Below the pieces are notes generated by a model. That model made no database searches, was not told where the DNA came from, and was given only the letters and a program-made list of their open reading frames with translations. A stretch of DNA of 64,000 nt from positions 41,605-105,604 of the forward strand of contig JAXMHB010000015.1 of assembly GCA_046346965.1 (NCBI GenBank). Direction: 5' to 3'. Position numbers and translations under genes: made by a program. This DNA is from JAXMHB01 sp046346965 (GTDB lineage: Bacteria; Pseudomonadota; Gammaproteobacteria; Xanthomonadales; SZUA-5). Positions 33,648 to 42,000 of the stretch are shown here, in pieces (position 1 is the stretch's first letter; every line of letters begins with the position of its first letter).

Positions 33648-34634
33648 ATGAGTGCAAACAGCGCCATTCCCGCCGAACATCTGGCCCGGGCCGGAGAACT
33701 GTTGAAGCGCCTCAGCGACAGCGTCTCGCAGGTCTTCATCGGCCAGCCCAATGCGGTGTCCGAGGTCCTCGCCGCGCTGCTGGCCGGCGGCCATGTGCTG
33801 ATCGAGGGCGTGCCGGGTCTGGGCAAGACGCTGCTGGTGCAGGCGCTCGCGCGTGCCATCGGCGGGCGCTACTCGCGCATCCAGTTCACCCCCGATCTGA
33901 TGCCGGCCGATGTCACCGGCCACACCGTATACGACCCCGCCAGCGCGCAGTTCACCACCCGGCGCGGGCCGGTATTCGCCAATGTGCTGCTCGCCGACGA
34001 GATCAACCGCGCGCCGGCCAAGACCCAGGCCGCCCTGCTCGAAGTGATGCAGGAAGGTCAGGTCACGCTGGACGGTCAGGCGCTGAAGCTGGACGCGCCC
34101 TTCATCGTGCTGGCGACGCAGAATCCGATCGAACAGGAAGGCACTTACGCGCTGCCGGAGGCGCAACTGGACCGCTTCCTGCTCAAGGTGCTGATCGATT
34201 TCCCGGGCGAGGCCGAAGAGCTGGCGGTGCTGCGCTTTGCCACCGAGAAGCGCAGCGCCGAGCGCCTGCATGTGGAGGGCGTGCAGACGGTGGTGCAACC
34301 GGAGAATCTGGTGCGCCTGCAGGCGCTGGCCGCGCATGTGCGCGTCGATCCGGCGGTGGAGGCCTACGCGCTGCGCATCGTGCGCGCCACGCGCAGTTTT
34401 CCCGGCATCGGCGCTGGCGCCAGCACCCGCGGCGCCATCGCGCTGGTGCGCGGTGCGCGCGCGCTGGCGCTGTTGGCCGGTCGCGACTTTGCCACCCCGG
34501 ATGACGTCAAGCGTCTGGCGCCGGCGGTCTTGCGTCACCGCATCGCGCCGATCGCGGATCTGGCGATCGAGGGCCGCAGTGCCGACATGCTGATCGCGGA
34601 ACTGCTCGACAAGATCGAGGCACCGCGCCTGTGA
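33648..34634 (+). CDS. MoxR family AAA+ ATPase
   Basis: A 328-residue MoxR/RavA-type AAA_3 ATPase. Walker A EGVPGLGKTLL, Walker B VLLADEINRAPAKTQAALLE, sensor-1 region LATQNPIEQEGTYALPEAQLDRF, and the AAA lid with RVDPAVEAYALRIVRATR. MoxR proteins act as chaperone-like ATPases that mature or insert metal in partner complexes, typically with a DUF58/VWA partner. The next gene is exactly such a partner, with overlapping start (34631-34634). Confidence 0.95.
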   Translation: MSANSAIPAEHLARAGELLKRLSDSVSQVFIGQPNAVSEVLAALLAGGHVLIEGVPGLGKTLLVQALARAIGGRYSRIQFTPDLMPADVTGHTVYDPASAQFTTRRGPVFANVLLADEINRAPAKTQAALLEVMQEGQVTLDGQALKLDAPFIVLATQNPIEQEGTYALPEAQLDRFLLKVLIDFPGEAEELAVLRFATEKRSAERLHVEGVQTVVQPENLVRLQALAAHVRVDPAVEAYALRIVRATRSFPGIGAGASTRGAIALVRGARALALLAGRDFATPDDVKRLAPAVLRHRIAPIADLAIEGRSADMLIAELLDKIEAPRL

Positions 34635-35965
34635 GCGAGCCCGCGCCCGCGCGGCGACTGCTGATCCCGACGCCGCGCATGCTGCAACTGTGGGTGGCGC
34701 TGCTAGCGCTGGCGACGCTGGTGTCGGTGTGGCCGGCGCTGCGCTGGCTTTGGCTGGGGGCGCTGGCGCTGACGCTGCTGGCGCTGGCGGTCGATGCGCT
34801 GCAACTGTGGCTGCAAGCCCAGCCGCAGCTGCGCAGGCAGCACGCGCAGGCGCTGGCGCTGGGCGTGGACAGCGAGGTCCGCCTGACGATCGAGCATGCC
34901 GGCACGGGCGCGCTCGATCTGACCGTCTGCGATCACGTGCCCCAACATGCCGAGGTGCGCGGCCTGCCGCAGACGCTGACGCTGCCGGCCGGGCAGACCG
35001 CCGAGCTGCGCTACCGCCTGCGCCCGATCCAGCGCGGTGATCTGGCCTTCGGCCCGGTGGAACTCAGAATCGGCTCGCCGTTGGGACTTTGGCGCCTGCG
35101 CGTCCTGACAGGTACGCCGGGGCGGGTGCGCGTGTATCCCAATTTCACCGCGCTGACGCGCTATGCGCTGCTCGCCACCGACCATCGCTTGTCGCAACTC
35201 GGCGTGCTGCGCCGACGTCGGCGCGGCGAGGGCATGGATTTCCACCAGATGCGCGAGTACCGCGAGGGCGATACGCCGCGGCAGATCGACTGGAAAGCCA
35301 GCGCGCGCATGCGTCGACTGGTGTCGCGCGAGTATCGCGACGAGCGCGACCAGCAGATCCTGCTGCTGCTCGACTGCGGCCGGCGCATGCACGCGCGCGA
35401 CGGCGCCCTGTCGCATCTGGACCATGCCCTCAACGCGGCGCTGCTGCTCGCGCACGTGGCACTGCGTCAGGGCGATGCGGTGGGCCTGCTGAGTTTTGGC
35501 GGCCAGGAACGCTATGTGCCGCCGCGTAAGTCCAGGCTCAGCCTGCAGGCGCTGCTTGCCGGCGTCTACGATCTGCAGGCAACGCTGCATCAGCCGGATT
35601 ACTACGCCGCCGCCGTGCGCCTGCTGCAATTGCAGCGCAAGCGCAGTCTGGTGGTGCTGATTTCCAATCTGCGCGACGAGGACGACGACACCCTGCTGCC
35701 GGCGATCAGTCTGCTGCGCCAGCGTCATCTGGTGGTGCTGGCGAGCCTGCGCGAACGCATCCTCGACGATGCGCTGGTGGCGCCGGTTGAGGGTCTGGAC
35801 CAGGCGCTGACCCACGCGGCGACGGCGCAGTACCTGGAACACCGCCGGCGCAGCTTCGCGCGCCTGGAGCAGGCGCGCATTCCGTGTCTGGATGTGGAAC
35901 CGCAGGCGCTGCCAATCGCGCTGGTGAATCGCTACACCGAGCTCAAGCGCCGCGGCGCGATCTGA
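34631..35965 (+). CDS. DUF58 domain protein, MoxR partner
   Basis: A 444-residue protein with two N-terminal membrane helices (about 18-60), a beta-rich extracytoplasmic part, and the cytoplasmic DUF58 motif GEGMDFHQMREYREGDTPRQ, then IDWKASAR, leading to a vWA-like domain (ILLLLDCGRRMHA, VVLISNLRDEDDD). GTG start at 34631. Its TGA abuts the dxs stop with no gap (TGATCA at 35963-35968), so no room exists for a separate terminator. Last gene of the operon. Confidence 0.92.
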   Translation: MSEPAPARRLLIPTPRMLQLWVALLALATLVSVWPALRWLWLGALALTLLALAVDALQLWLQAQPQLRRQHAQALALGVDSEVRLTIEHAGTGALDLTVCDHVPQHAEVRGLPQTLTLPAGQTAELRYRLRPIQRGDLAFGPVELRIGSPLGLWRLRVLTGTPGRVRVYPNFTALTRYALLATDHRLSQLGVLRRRRRGEGMDFHQMREYREGDTPRQIDWKASARMRRLVSREYRDERDQQILLLLDCGRRMHARDGALSHLDHALNAALLLAHVALRQGDAVGLLSFGGQERYVPPRKSRLSLQALLAGVYDLQATLHQPDYYAAAVRLLQLQRKRSLVVLISNLRDEDDDTLLPAISLLRQRHLVVLASLRERILDDALVAPVEGLDQALTHAATAQYLEHRRRSFARLEQARIPCLDVEPQALPIALVNRYTELKRRGAI

Positions 35966-37870
35966 TCAGGCCGCCGCGCGCACGCTCTGGCCCTGCGGGA
36001 AACGCGCGCGGATCGATTGCGCGATGCCGTCGGCATCGAGGCCGTTCAACGCCAGCAGACGCGCCGGATCGCCGTGCTCGACGAACACATCCGGCAAGCC
36101 GAGCTGCAGCGCCGGACGGCTGAGCCCGTGTTCGGCCAGCGCTTCCAGGCAGGCGCTGCCGGCGCCGCCCATCACGCATCCCTCTTCGACGGTCACCACG
36201 GCGTCATGCGTGCGCGCAATGTCGAGCAGCAGGTCCACGTCCAGCGGTTTGACAAAGCGCATGTTGACCAGCGTCGCGTCCAGCCGCTCGGCAGCGATCT
36301 GCGCCGGCTGCACCAGCGCGCCGAAAGCGAGGATGGCGATGCGCTGACCGGGCGCCAGCTGCGTGCGGCGGCGCAACTCGCCCTTGCCGAAAGGCAGCGG
36401 ATCGAGCGTGCGCCGCACCTCGACGCCAGGGCCGGTGCCGCGCGGATAGCGCACCGCCGCCGGACCGTTGTGCAGAAAGGCCGTGCTCAGCAACTGGCGA
36501 CACTCGTTCTCGTCGGCCGGTGCCATCACTGCCATGTTCGGGATGCAGCGCAGATAGGCCAGGTCGTAGGCGCCGCAGTGCGTGGGACCGTCGGCGCCGA
36601 CGATGCCGGCGCGGTCGAGCGCAAAGGTCACATCCAGATTCTGCAGGGCGACGTCGTGGATCAGCTGATCGTAGGCACGCTGCAGGAAGGTCGAATAGAT
36701 CGCCACCACCGGCTTCATCTGCTCGCAGGCCAGACCGGCGGCGAAGGTGACCGAGTGCTGCTCGGCGATGCCGACATCGAAATAGCGCTTCGGGAAGCGC
36801 TGCTCGAACTCGACCATGCCGGAACCTTCGCGCATGGCGGGCGTGATGCCGACCAGCCGCGCGTCGGCCGCCGCCATATCGCACAGCCACTCGCCGAACA
36901 CCTGCGTATAGCTCTGCTTGCTGGCCTTGGCCGGGCGAATGCCCTCGTTCGGGTTGAACCGACCGGGCCCGTGGTACAGCACCGGATCGGCCTCGGCCAG
37001 CTTGTAGCCCTGGCCTTTGCGTGTCACCACGTGCAGGAACTGCGGGCCATCGCCCTCGTCGATGCGCGCCAGAATGTTGCGCAGCGTCGGCACCAGCGAT
37101 TCCAGATCGTGACCGTCGATCGGCCCGATGTAGTTGAAGCCGAACTCCTCGAACATCGTCGCCGGCACCACCATGCCTTTGGCGTGCTCCTCGAAACGCC
37201 GCGCCAGTTCGTACACCGGCGGCGCCATCGCCAGCACCCGGCCGATGCCCTTCTTGGTGTGGGCGTAGAAGCGACCGCTCATCAGACGCGCCAGATAGCG
37301 ATTGAGCGCGCCCACCGGCGGCGAGATCGACATATCGTTGTCGTTGAGGATGACGATCAGCGGCAGCTCTTTCTCGATGCCGGCATTGTTCATCGCCTCG
37401 AAAGCCATGCCGGCGGTCATCGCGCCGTCGCCGATCACGGCGATCGCATGGCGGCGTTCGCCCTTGATCACGGCCGCGCGCGCCATGCCGGCGGCCGCCG
37501 AGATCGAGGTGCTGGAATGCGCGGTGCCAAAGGCGTCGTAGACGCTTTCTTCGCGGCGCGGAAAGCCGCTGATGCCGCCCAACTGGCGCAGCGTGCTCAT
37601 CGCCTCACGGCGGCCGGTGAGGATCTTGTGCGGATAGCTCTGATGACCCACGTCCCAGATCAGACGATCATCCGGGGTGTTGAACACGTAATGGATGGCG
37701 ATCGCCAGTTCCACCGTCCCCAGATTGGACGAGAGATGACCGCCAGTCTGCGAGACCGATTCGAGCACGTAGGCGCGCAGTTCATCGGCCAGCGCCGGCA
37801 GACGCTCGCGCGGCAGCCTGCGCAAATCGCGCGGGTCGTTGATGGTGTCTAGCAACGGATGGTTGGACAA
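35966..37870 (-). CDS. dxs: 1-deoxy-D-xylulose-5-phosphate synthase
   Basis: Dxs condenses pyruvate and glyceraldehyde-3-phosphate, using thiamine diphosphate, as the first step of the MEP isoprenoid pathway. The 634-residue length is normal. Visible features are the GGHLSSNLGTVELAIAIHYV N-terminus, IWDVGHQSYPHKILTGR, the ThDP/Mg motif GDGAMTAGMAFEAMNNA with ILNDNDMSI, and the transketolase C half with HDLAYLRCIPN-like YDLAYLRCIPNM, then RYPRG. It is the only gene of this pathway in the window. Confidence 0.97.
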   Translation of the reverse strand: MSNHPLLDTINDPRDLRRLPRERLPALADELRAYVLESVSQTGGHLSSNLGTVELAIAIHYVFNTPDDRLIWDVGHQSYPHKILTGRREAMSTLRQLGGISGFPRREESVYDAFGTAHSSTSISAAAGMARAAVIKGERRHAIAVIGDGAMTAGMAFEAMNNAGIEKELPLIVILNDNDMSISPPVGALNRYLARLMSGRFYAHTKKGIGRVLAMAPPVYELARRFEEHAKGMVVPATMFEEFGFNYIGPIDGHDLESLVPTLRNILARIDEGDGPQFLHVVTRKGQGYKLAEADPVLYHGPGRFNPNEGIRPAKASKQSYTQVFGEWLCDMAAADARLVGITPAMREGSGMVEFEQRFPKRYFDVGIAEQHSVTFAAGLACEQMKPVVAIYSTFLQRAYDQLIHDVALQNLDVTFALDRAGIVGADGPTHCGAYDLAYLRCIPNMAVMAPADENECRQLLSTAFLHNGPAAVRYPRGTGPGVEVRRTLDPLPFGKGELRRRTQLAPGQRIAILAFGALVQPAQIAAERLDATLVNMRFVKPLDVDLLLDIARTHDAVVTVEEGCVMGGAGSACLEALAEHGLSRPALQLGLPDVFVEHGDPARLLALNGLDADGIAQSIRARFPQGQSVRAAA

Positions 37871-38057
37871 GCCGCTAAGCCTTCAGCTGGGAGTGGCGAG
37901 GATACGCGCCACAGATTGAGCGAGGATTCGGGCGCCGGCGATCCGGCGACGGGCAGGATCTGGCGCACTCGGGATTCCGGGTGACTATTGTCGGCCCGCG
38001 CGCGCCGCAGGGCTAGCCCTGGGCGCGGCAGGCCCGGATGCCGCGTGGCGCGCCGGA

Positions 38058-40448
38058 TTATTCAAAACCGTTTGCGAAAACCGGGTCTGCAGGCGCAGCG
38101 CCGCAGACCGGGCCGGCGCCGACGATGCGGATGTCGTCGATGTTCCAGCCGTCGTAGACCTGGCTGACGTCGGAGGTGAAGCGGAAGCGTATGCGCGCAT
38201 TGGCTGCGCCTTCCAGCGCGGCCAGCGACAGATCGACGCTGCTCCACTGCGGACTGGCGTCGCAGCTCCAGATCTGCGTCCAGTTGCTGCCGTCGGTGGA
38301 GATCTCGACGCGGCCGAAATCATAGGTGGATTCGGTATCGCACCAGGACTGGAACTGCAGGCGCAGGCCGCTGGTGTCGCGCAGATCGAGCGGCAGCGAG
38401 GTCAGCGCCAGATTGGCATTGTTGGCGTAGTTGCCGCTGGGGGATTCGCTGAACGATTGCGGGCTGCTGGTGTAACGATTGGTCGCCACGCCCCACGGCG
38501 CCTGCACGCTGAAGTTGCCGGTGCCGTTGCTGGCATTGTCGAAGAACAGCGTGCACACCGGATCCAGCCGCAGATCGAGCGTCTGCGACCCGGGCGCGGT
38601 CAGCGCCACATTGCTGACGGTCTTGCTGACAAAGCCGTCTGCCTGCACGGTCAGGCTGTAGATGCCATTCGGCGCCCGCAAAGCGTAGCTGCTGCCCTGC
38701 GCGGGAACACTGACGCCGCCGTAGGTGCCCAATCGCAGCAGCGCCGGCACGGCGATCGGCTGCAAGGTCGTAGCATTGCGGATGACGCCCTGCAACTGGC
38801 CGGTACTGCCCGGGGCGACGATGTCGAACCACTGCGCCCACACCGGCCCGCTGGCGCCGGCGTCGCGCGCCCGCACGTAGGCGCTGTAGCGCCCGACCGG
38901 CCGCGCGCCGGTGGCGACGGCAAAACTCATGGTCTCCGCGCTGCTGTTGTAGCTGCCGTCCACTGGCGTTGCCAGCGCATCCGGCGTAGCACCCGGCGAC
39001 CACGGCAGCGTGCCCAGATACAAGTCGGCGCCGACAATCGATTGCGTGGGCTCGATGCCGTTGCGCAGGCTGAAGCGGGCGTCGCTGGCCACAGCGACCA
39101 CTTGTGCGGTTTCGCCGGGCTCGACCGGTGCCGTCAGCAACTCGGTGACCGAGGGGCCCGAGGGTTCCAGGTAGGGGGTGCGTGCCACCCGCAGCAGATA
39201 GTCGAGCGCATTCCGATTGGCCGGCCAGATCGTGTTCTCGAAGGTGCTGCAGTTCTCGAAGAAGGCGGTCCCGAGTTCGAAGCTCATCGCGGCGATGCCG
39301 AGGTCGCCGTAGACAAAGTCCTTGGTACTGCCATCGGTGACGTAGAGCTCGATTGACTGTTGCGGCGTGTATCCGTTCAGGAAGGCCGCGCGCCGCCCCA
39401 GCGCGGTGAGACCGGCGCCGTTCGGCGTGGCGCTGGCGGTGAATCCCCAGGGCCACATCACCAACTCGCCGTAGCTGTGCACATCCAGGAACAGGCCGCT
39501 GGTATCGGCCGGCGCCGGTGTGACCAGATCCGGCGGGCGTACATCCGGGAAGATCGAGCGCACGTAGCTGACGACGGCGCTGGTTTCCGGCTCGGACGCG
39601 GCGCTGGCACCGCGGAAGGTCTCGTCACAAGCCGCTCCGCTGGAGCCGCCGTAAGCGCCCCAGCCGTACGGGTAATTGCGATTGAGATCGGCGCCGCGCG
39701 TATTGCTGGTGACGCCGCAATAGGCCTCGTTGACATTCTTGCGCCAGCTGAGGCCGAGTTCGGCCTTCTTGCGGCCATCCGGATTGGCGTGCGGCAGCAG
39801 ATACAGCTCGTGGTGATCGAGCATCCAGCGCACATCGGGATCGGTCGGGTAGCGCGCGATCAGGTTCTCGGCGTAGCGGGTCAGGGTTTCCGCGGTGGTG
39901 TACTCGCGCGCATGGATGGCGCCCATGATGAACACGCGCGGTTTGCTGCCGGTAATCGCGCTATTGCTGAGCTTGAGCACGCGCAGATCGTAGCCATTGG
40001 CCGGGTTGCGCACCTTCTCCCAGGAATCGCCGATGTCGATGACGCTGGCCAGGCCCGGATTGGCGCTGACGATGGCATCCAGCGTGCTGTTGGTCTCTTC
40101 CACGGTGCGATAGCAGGCGTAACCTGGCACGCTGTCGATCGATCGTGCCGGCGCGCGCAGGAACTCGGTCAGCTCCGGTATCGGCGTCGCGGTAAACCCG
40201 TCGGCGAGCAGGCGCGCGTACTCGTAGCGATTGGGCACCTCGACCACGGCGTAGTGCTGCGCGTGATTGACTTCCCAAGGTGCGGTGCGCCAGGTCAGCC
40301 GGTGCAGCTGCGCCTTGTCACTGAAGTAAGCGCGCACCACCCACGGCCCCTGCCCCTCCGGCAGATCGGACGAGGGCGGCGTCGGGGTCGCCAGCAGCAC
40401 GCCAGACACCCACAGGCACAGCAAGCCAGCAAACCAGCGCATCGCCAT
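38058..40448 (-). CDS. Secreted M14 zinc carboxypeptidase with GFE tail
   Basis: About 796 residues with a signal peptide (WFAGLLCLWVSGVLLA). The M14 domain (about 90-430) shows the HxxE zinc pair in GAIHAREYTTAE, NPDGRKKAE, the DLNRNYPYGW substrate site, a third ligand in LFLDVHSYGE, and catalytic Glu in MSFELGT. After it come Ig-like/carboxypeptidase-regulatory-like stretches (SYALRAPNGIYSLTVQADGF) and a jelly-roll MAM/immune-inhibitor-like domain (SGLRLQFQSWCDTESTYDFG). The protein ends in VFANGFE, a tail also seen on the giant protein at 44718. It probably degrades extracellular protein. Starts at ATG 40448 or 40442. Confidence 0.9.
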   Translation of the reverse strand: MAMRWFAGLLCLWVSGVLLATPTPPSSDLPEGQGPWVVRAYFSDKAQLHRLTWRTAPWEVNHAQHYAVVEVPNRYEYARLLADGFTATPIPELTEFLRAPARSIDSVPGYACYRTVEETNSTLDAIVSANPGLASVIDIGDSWEKVRNPANGYDLRVLKLSNSAITGSKPRVFIMGAIHAREYTTAETLTRYAENLIARYPTDPDVRWMLDHHELYLLPHANPDGRKKAELGLSWRKNVNEAYCGVTSNTRGADLNRNYPYGWGAYGGSSGAACDETFRGASAASEPETSAVVSYVRSIFPDVRPPDLVTPAPADTSGLFLDVHSYGELVMWPWGFTASATPNGAGLTALGRRAAFLNGYTPQQSIELYVTDGSTKDFVYGDLGIAAMSFELGTAFFENCSTFENTIWPANRNALDYLLRVARTPYLEPSGPSVTELLTAPVEPGETAQVVAVASDARFSLRNGIEPTQSIVGADLYLGTLPWSPGATPDALATPVDGSYNSSAETMSFAVATGARPVGRYSAYVRARDAGASGPVWAQWFDIVAPGSTGQLQGVIRNATTLQPIAVPALLRLGTYGGVSVPAQGSSYALRAPNGIYSLTVQADGFVSKTVSNVALTAPGSQTLDLRLDPVCTLFFDNASNGTGNFSVQAPWGVATNRYTSSPQSFSESPSGNYANNANLALTSLPLDLRDTSGLRLQFQSWCDTESTYDFGRVEISTDGSNWTQIWSCDASPQWSSVDLSLAALEGAANARIRFRFTSDVSQVYDGWNIDDIRIVGAGPVCGAAPADPVFANGFE

Positions 40449-40525
40449 CGCATTTCCACAGGCACCGAGATGGGGCGACAGGGTAAGCGACGGCGCTGAT
40501 GCAATCCAGCTGGCAGAATCGGCCC

Positions 40526-41008
40526 ATGTCGATCTCCGATGCTTACCGCCAGCTGGTGCTGGAGCACAACCGCGCCCCGCGCCGACGCGGGCGCTTGAGC
40601 GCACCCACGCACGCCGCGCACGGGGTCAACGCCCTGTGCGGTGACGAGCTGCTGCTGGAGCTGGTCGTGGCCGGGGACGAGGTGCGCGACTTGGGCTACG
40701 AGGCCGAGGTCAGCGCGCTGACGCTGGCGACGCTGTCGATCATGGGCGATCTGGTGGTCGGCCAGAGCGTCGACTCCGCGCGCGCGCTGGCCGAGGCTGC
40801 GCTGGATCTGCTGACCCGCAATCCCGAGCGCCAGTCCGACCCGCGGCTGGGCGACTTCAACATCTTCCTTCCGGTGCAGGGCTATCCCAACCGGATCAAG
40901 ACCGTCACGCTGCCCTGGGCCACCCTGCTGGGCGCCCTGGATGGCAGCAGCCGAATTTCAACCGATCTGGACGTACGTGGCGCTGCGGCGCCGAGCAGGA
41001 GTGCCTGA
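40526..41008 (+). CDS. SufU/IscU-like protein lacking most scaffold cysteines
   Basis: A 160-residue SufU-type protein: YRQLVLEHNRAPRRRG and GVNALCGDELLLELV match the N-terminus and first cysteine region (Cys38, Asp40). Where a scaffold has GCAIS the sequence reads VSALT, giving Ser63, and where RIKCATLPW is expected it reads RIKTVTLPW, giving Thr126. Two of three cluster-binding cysteines are therefore missing, so it is unlikely to assemble Fe-S clusters in the standard way. Its stop overlaps a Rieske gene start by one base. No other suf genes are in the window. Confidence 0.82.
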   Translation: MSISDAYRQLVLEHNRAPRRRGRLSAPTHAAHGVNALCGDELLLELVVAGDEVRDLGYEAEVSALTLATLSIMGDLVVGQSVDSARALAEAALDLLTRNPERQSDPRLGDFNIFLPVQGYPNRIKTVTLPWATLLGALDGSSRISTDLDVRGAAAPSRSA

Positions 41009-41328
41009 TGAGTGACTGGACCCGAGTAGCCACGGTGGACGCGCTGGTGCCGGGGAGCTGGCACGTGGTCGATGTGGATGGTGCGCGCATCGCCGTGGTC
41101 AATGTCGATGGCGCATTCCACGCCATCGAAGACGTCTGCACCCACGACGGCGGCGAGCTGACCGGTGGCCGCCTGTGCGGCCATGAGATCGAATGCCCGC
41201 GCCACGGCGCACGTTTCGATGTGCGCACCGGCGCCGCTCTGTGCGCCCCCGCGTACGAGCCCACCGCCGTGTTTCCGATCCGCATCGAGAACGGCGCGGT
41301 CTACGTCCGCGATGACCGCTGGGACTGA
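41008..41328 (+). CDS. Rieske [2Fe-2S] ferredoxin
   Basis: A 106-residue single-domain Rieske protein. The cluster ligands are in CTH (Cys44, His46) and CPRH (Cys63, His66), followed by an FDVRTG segment typical of ferredoxin components of dioxygenases and of the Rieske proteins next to suf genes. Soluble, no signal. Cotranscribed with the SufU-like gene by a one-base overlap, suggesting a joint function. Confidence 0.93.
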   Translation: MSDWTRVATVDALVPGSWHVVDVDGARIAVVNVDGAFHAIEDVCTHDGGELTGGRLCGHEIECPRHGARFDVRTGAALCAPAYEPTAVFPIRIENGAVYVRDDRWD

Positions 41329-41429
41329 GCGCCGCGCAGCCGGCAAGCACCGGTGATCGCCATGGCACGGCGGGCGGGCGTCCGTGTATCGTCCGCGCAC
41401 GGGAATACTCCCCGACAGCGGACGCACAC

Positions 41430-41942
41430 ATGAGCAAGATTCGCCGCAACTACTTGAAAGCACTCGTCGTTCTGGCGGCATCGACGGGCATGGCTGGCTC
41501 CGCGCTGGGACAGGGCTACGCCGGTCCGGTGCTGTCGCCAACCTCGCTCGATTTCGGCAACGTGCTGGTCGGCACCACCAGCGCTGCACAGACCGTCAGC
41601 GTCAGCACGCCGCTGGAGGGCTTGCCGGCCCTGTCGATCGTGTCGATCACGCTGCCCGCCGGCTATGTGCGCACCGGCGGCACCTGCCCGAACTCGGGTG
41701 CGGCCAGCAATCCGTGCACCGTCCAGGTGGCCTTCGCGCCGACCGGCCTCGGTCCGATCGGCGGCAATCTGGCGGTGAGCGCCTCGATCAACGGCGGCAT
41801 CGCCGGCACCAGCAACGCCGCGCTGATCGGCGTCGGCGTGCCGGGCCAGAGCGTCGCCGCGCCCAGCCTCGGTCAGTGGGGCCTGGGCCTGCTGCTGGCC
41901 GCGCTGATGGCCACCGGCGTCTGGTTCGTCCGCAAGCGCTGA
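41430..41942 (+). CDS. Exported protein with IPTL-CTERM-type sorting signal
   Basis: A 170-residue protein: signal peptide (VVLAASTGMAGSALG), a choice-of-anchor/ASH-like immunoglobulin domain (about 33-135; LSPTSLDFGNVLVGTTSAAQ), and a C-terminal tripartite tail PSLGQWGLGLLLA followed by hydrophobic residues and VRKR. This tail matches the IPTL-CTERM pattern (recalled family TIGR04174), a proposed envelope sorting signal. No sorting peptidase is seen in the window. It has one likely disulfide pair (CPNSGAASNPC). Confidence 0.82.
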   Translation: MSKIRRNYLKALVVLAASTGMAGSALGQGYAGPVLSPTSLDFGNVLVGTTSAAQTVSVSTPLEGLPALSIVSITLPAGYVRTGGTCPNSGAASNPCTVQVAFAPTGLGPIGGNLAVSASINGGIAGTSNAALIGVGVPGQSVAAPSLGQWGLGLLLAALMATGVWFVRKR

Positions 41943-42000
41943 CGCCGGCCGCTCTCTGACGGGCCGGGCGTTGATCGCCCGGCTCGCAAGCGCCGCTCGC

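Noticed and set aside
35963..35968. Terminator between the DUF58 and dxs genes
   Set aside because: The two stops abut as TGATCA with no gap; any termination signal would lie inside the coding regions and none is evident.
41128..41135. Perfect AGACGTCT met box inside the Rieske gene
   Set aside because: It encodes Glu-Asp-Val near the cluster-binding Cys, stands alone rather than in tandem, and lies inside a coding region.
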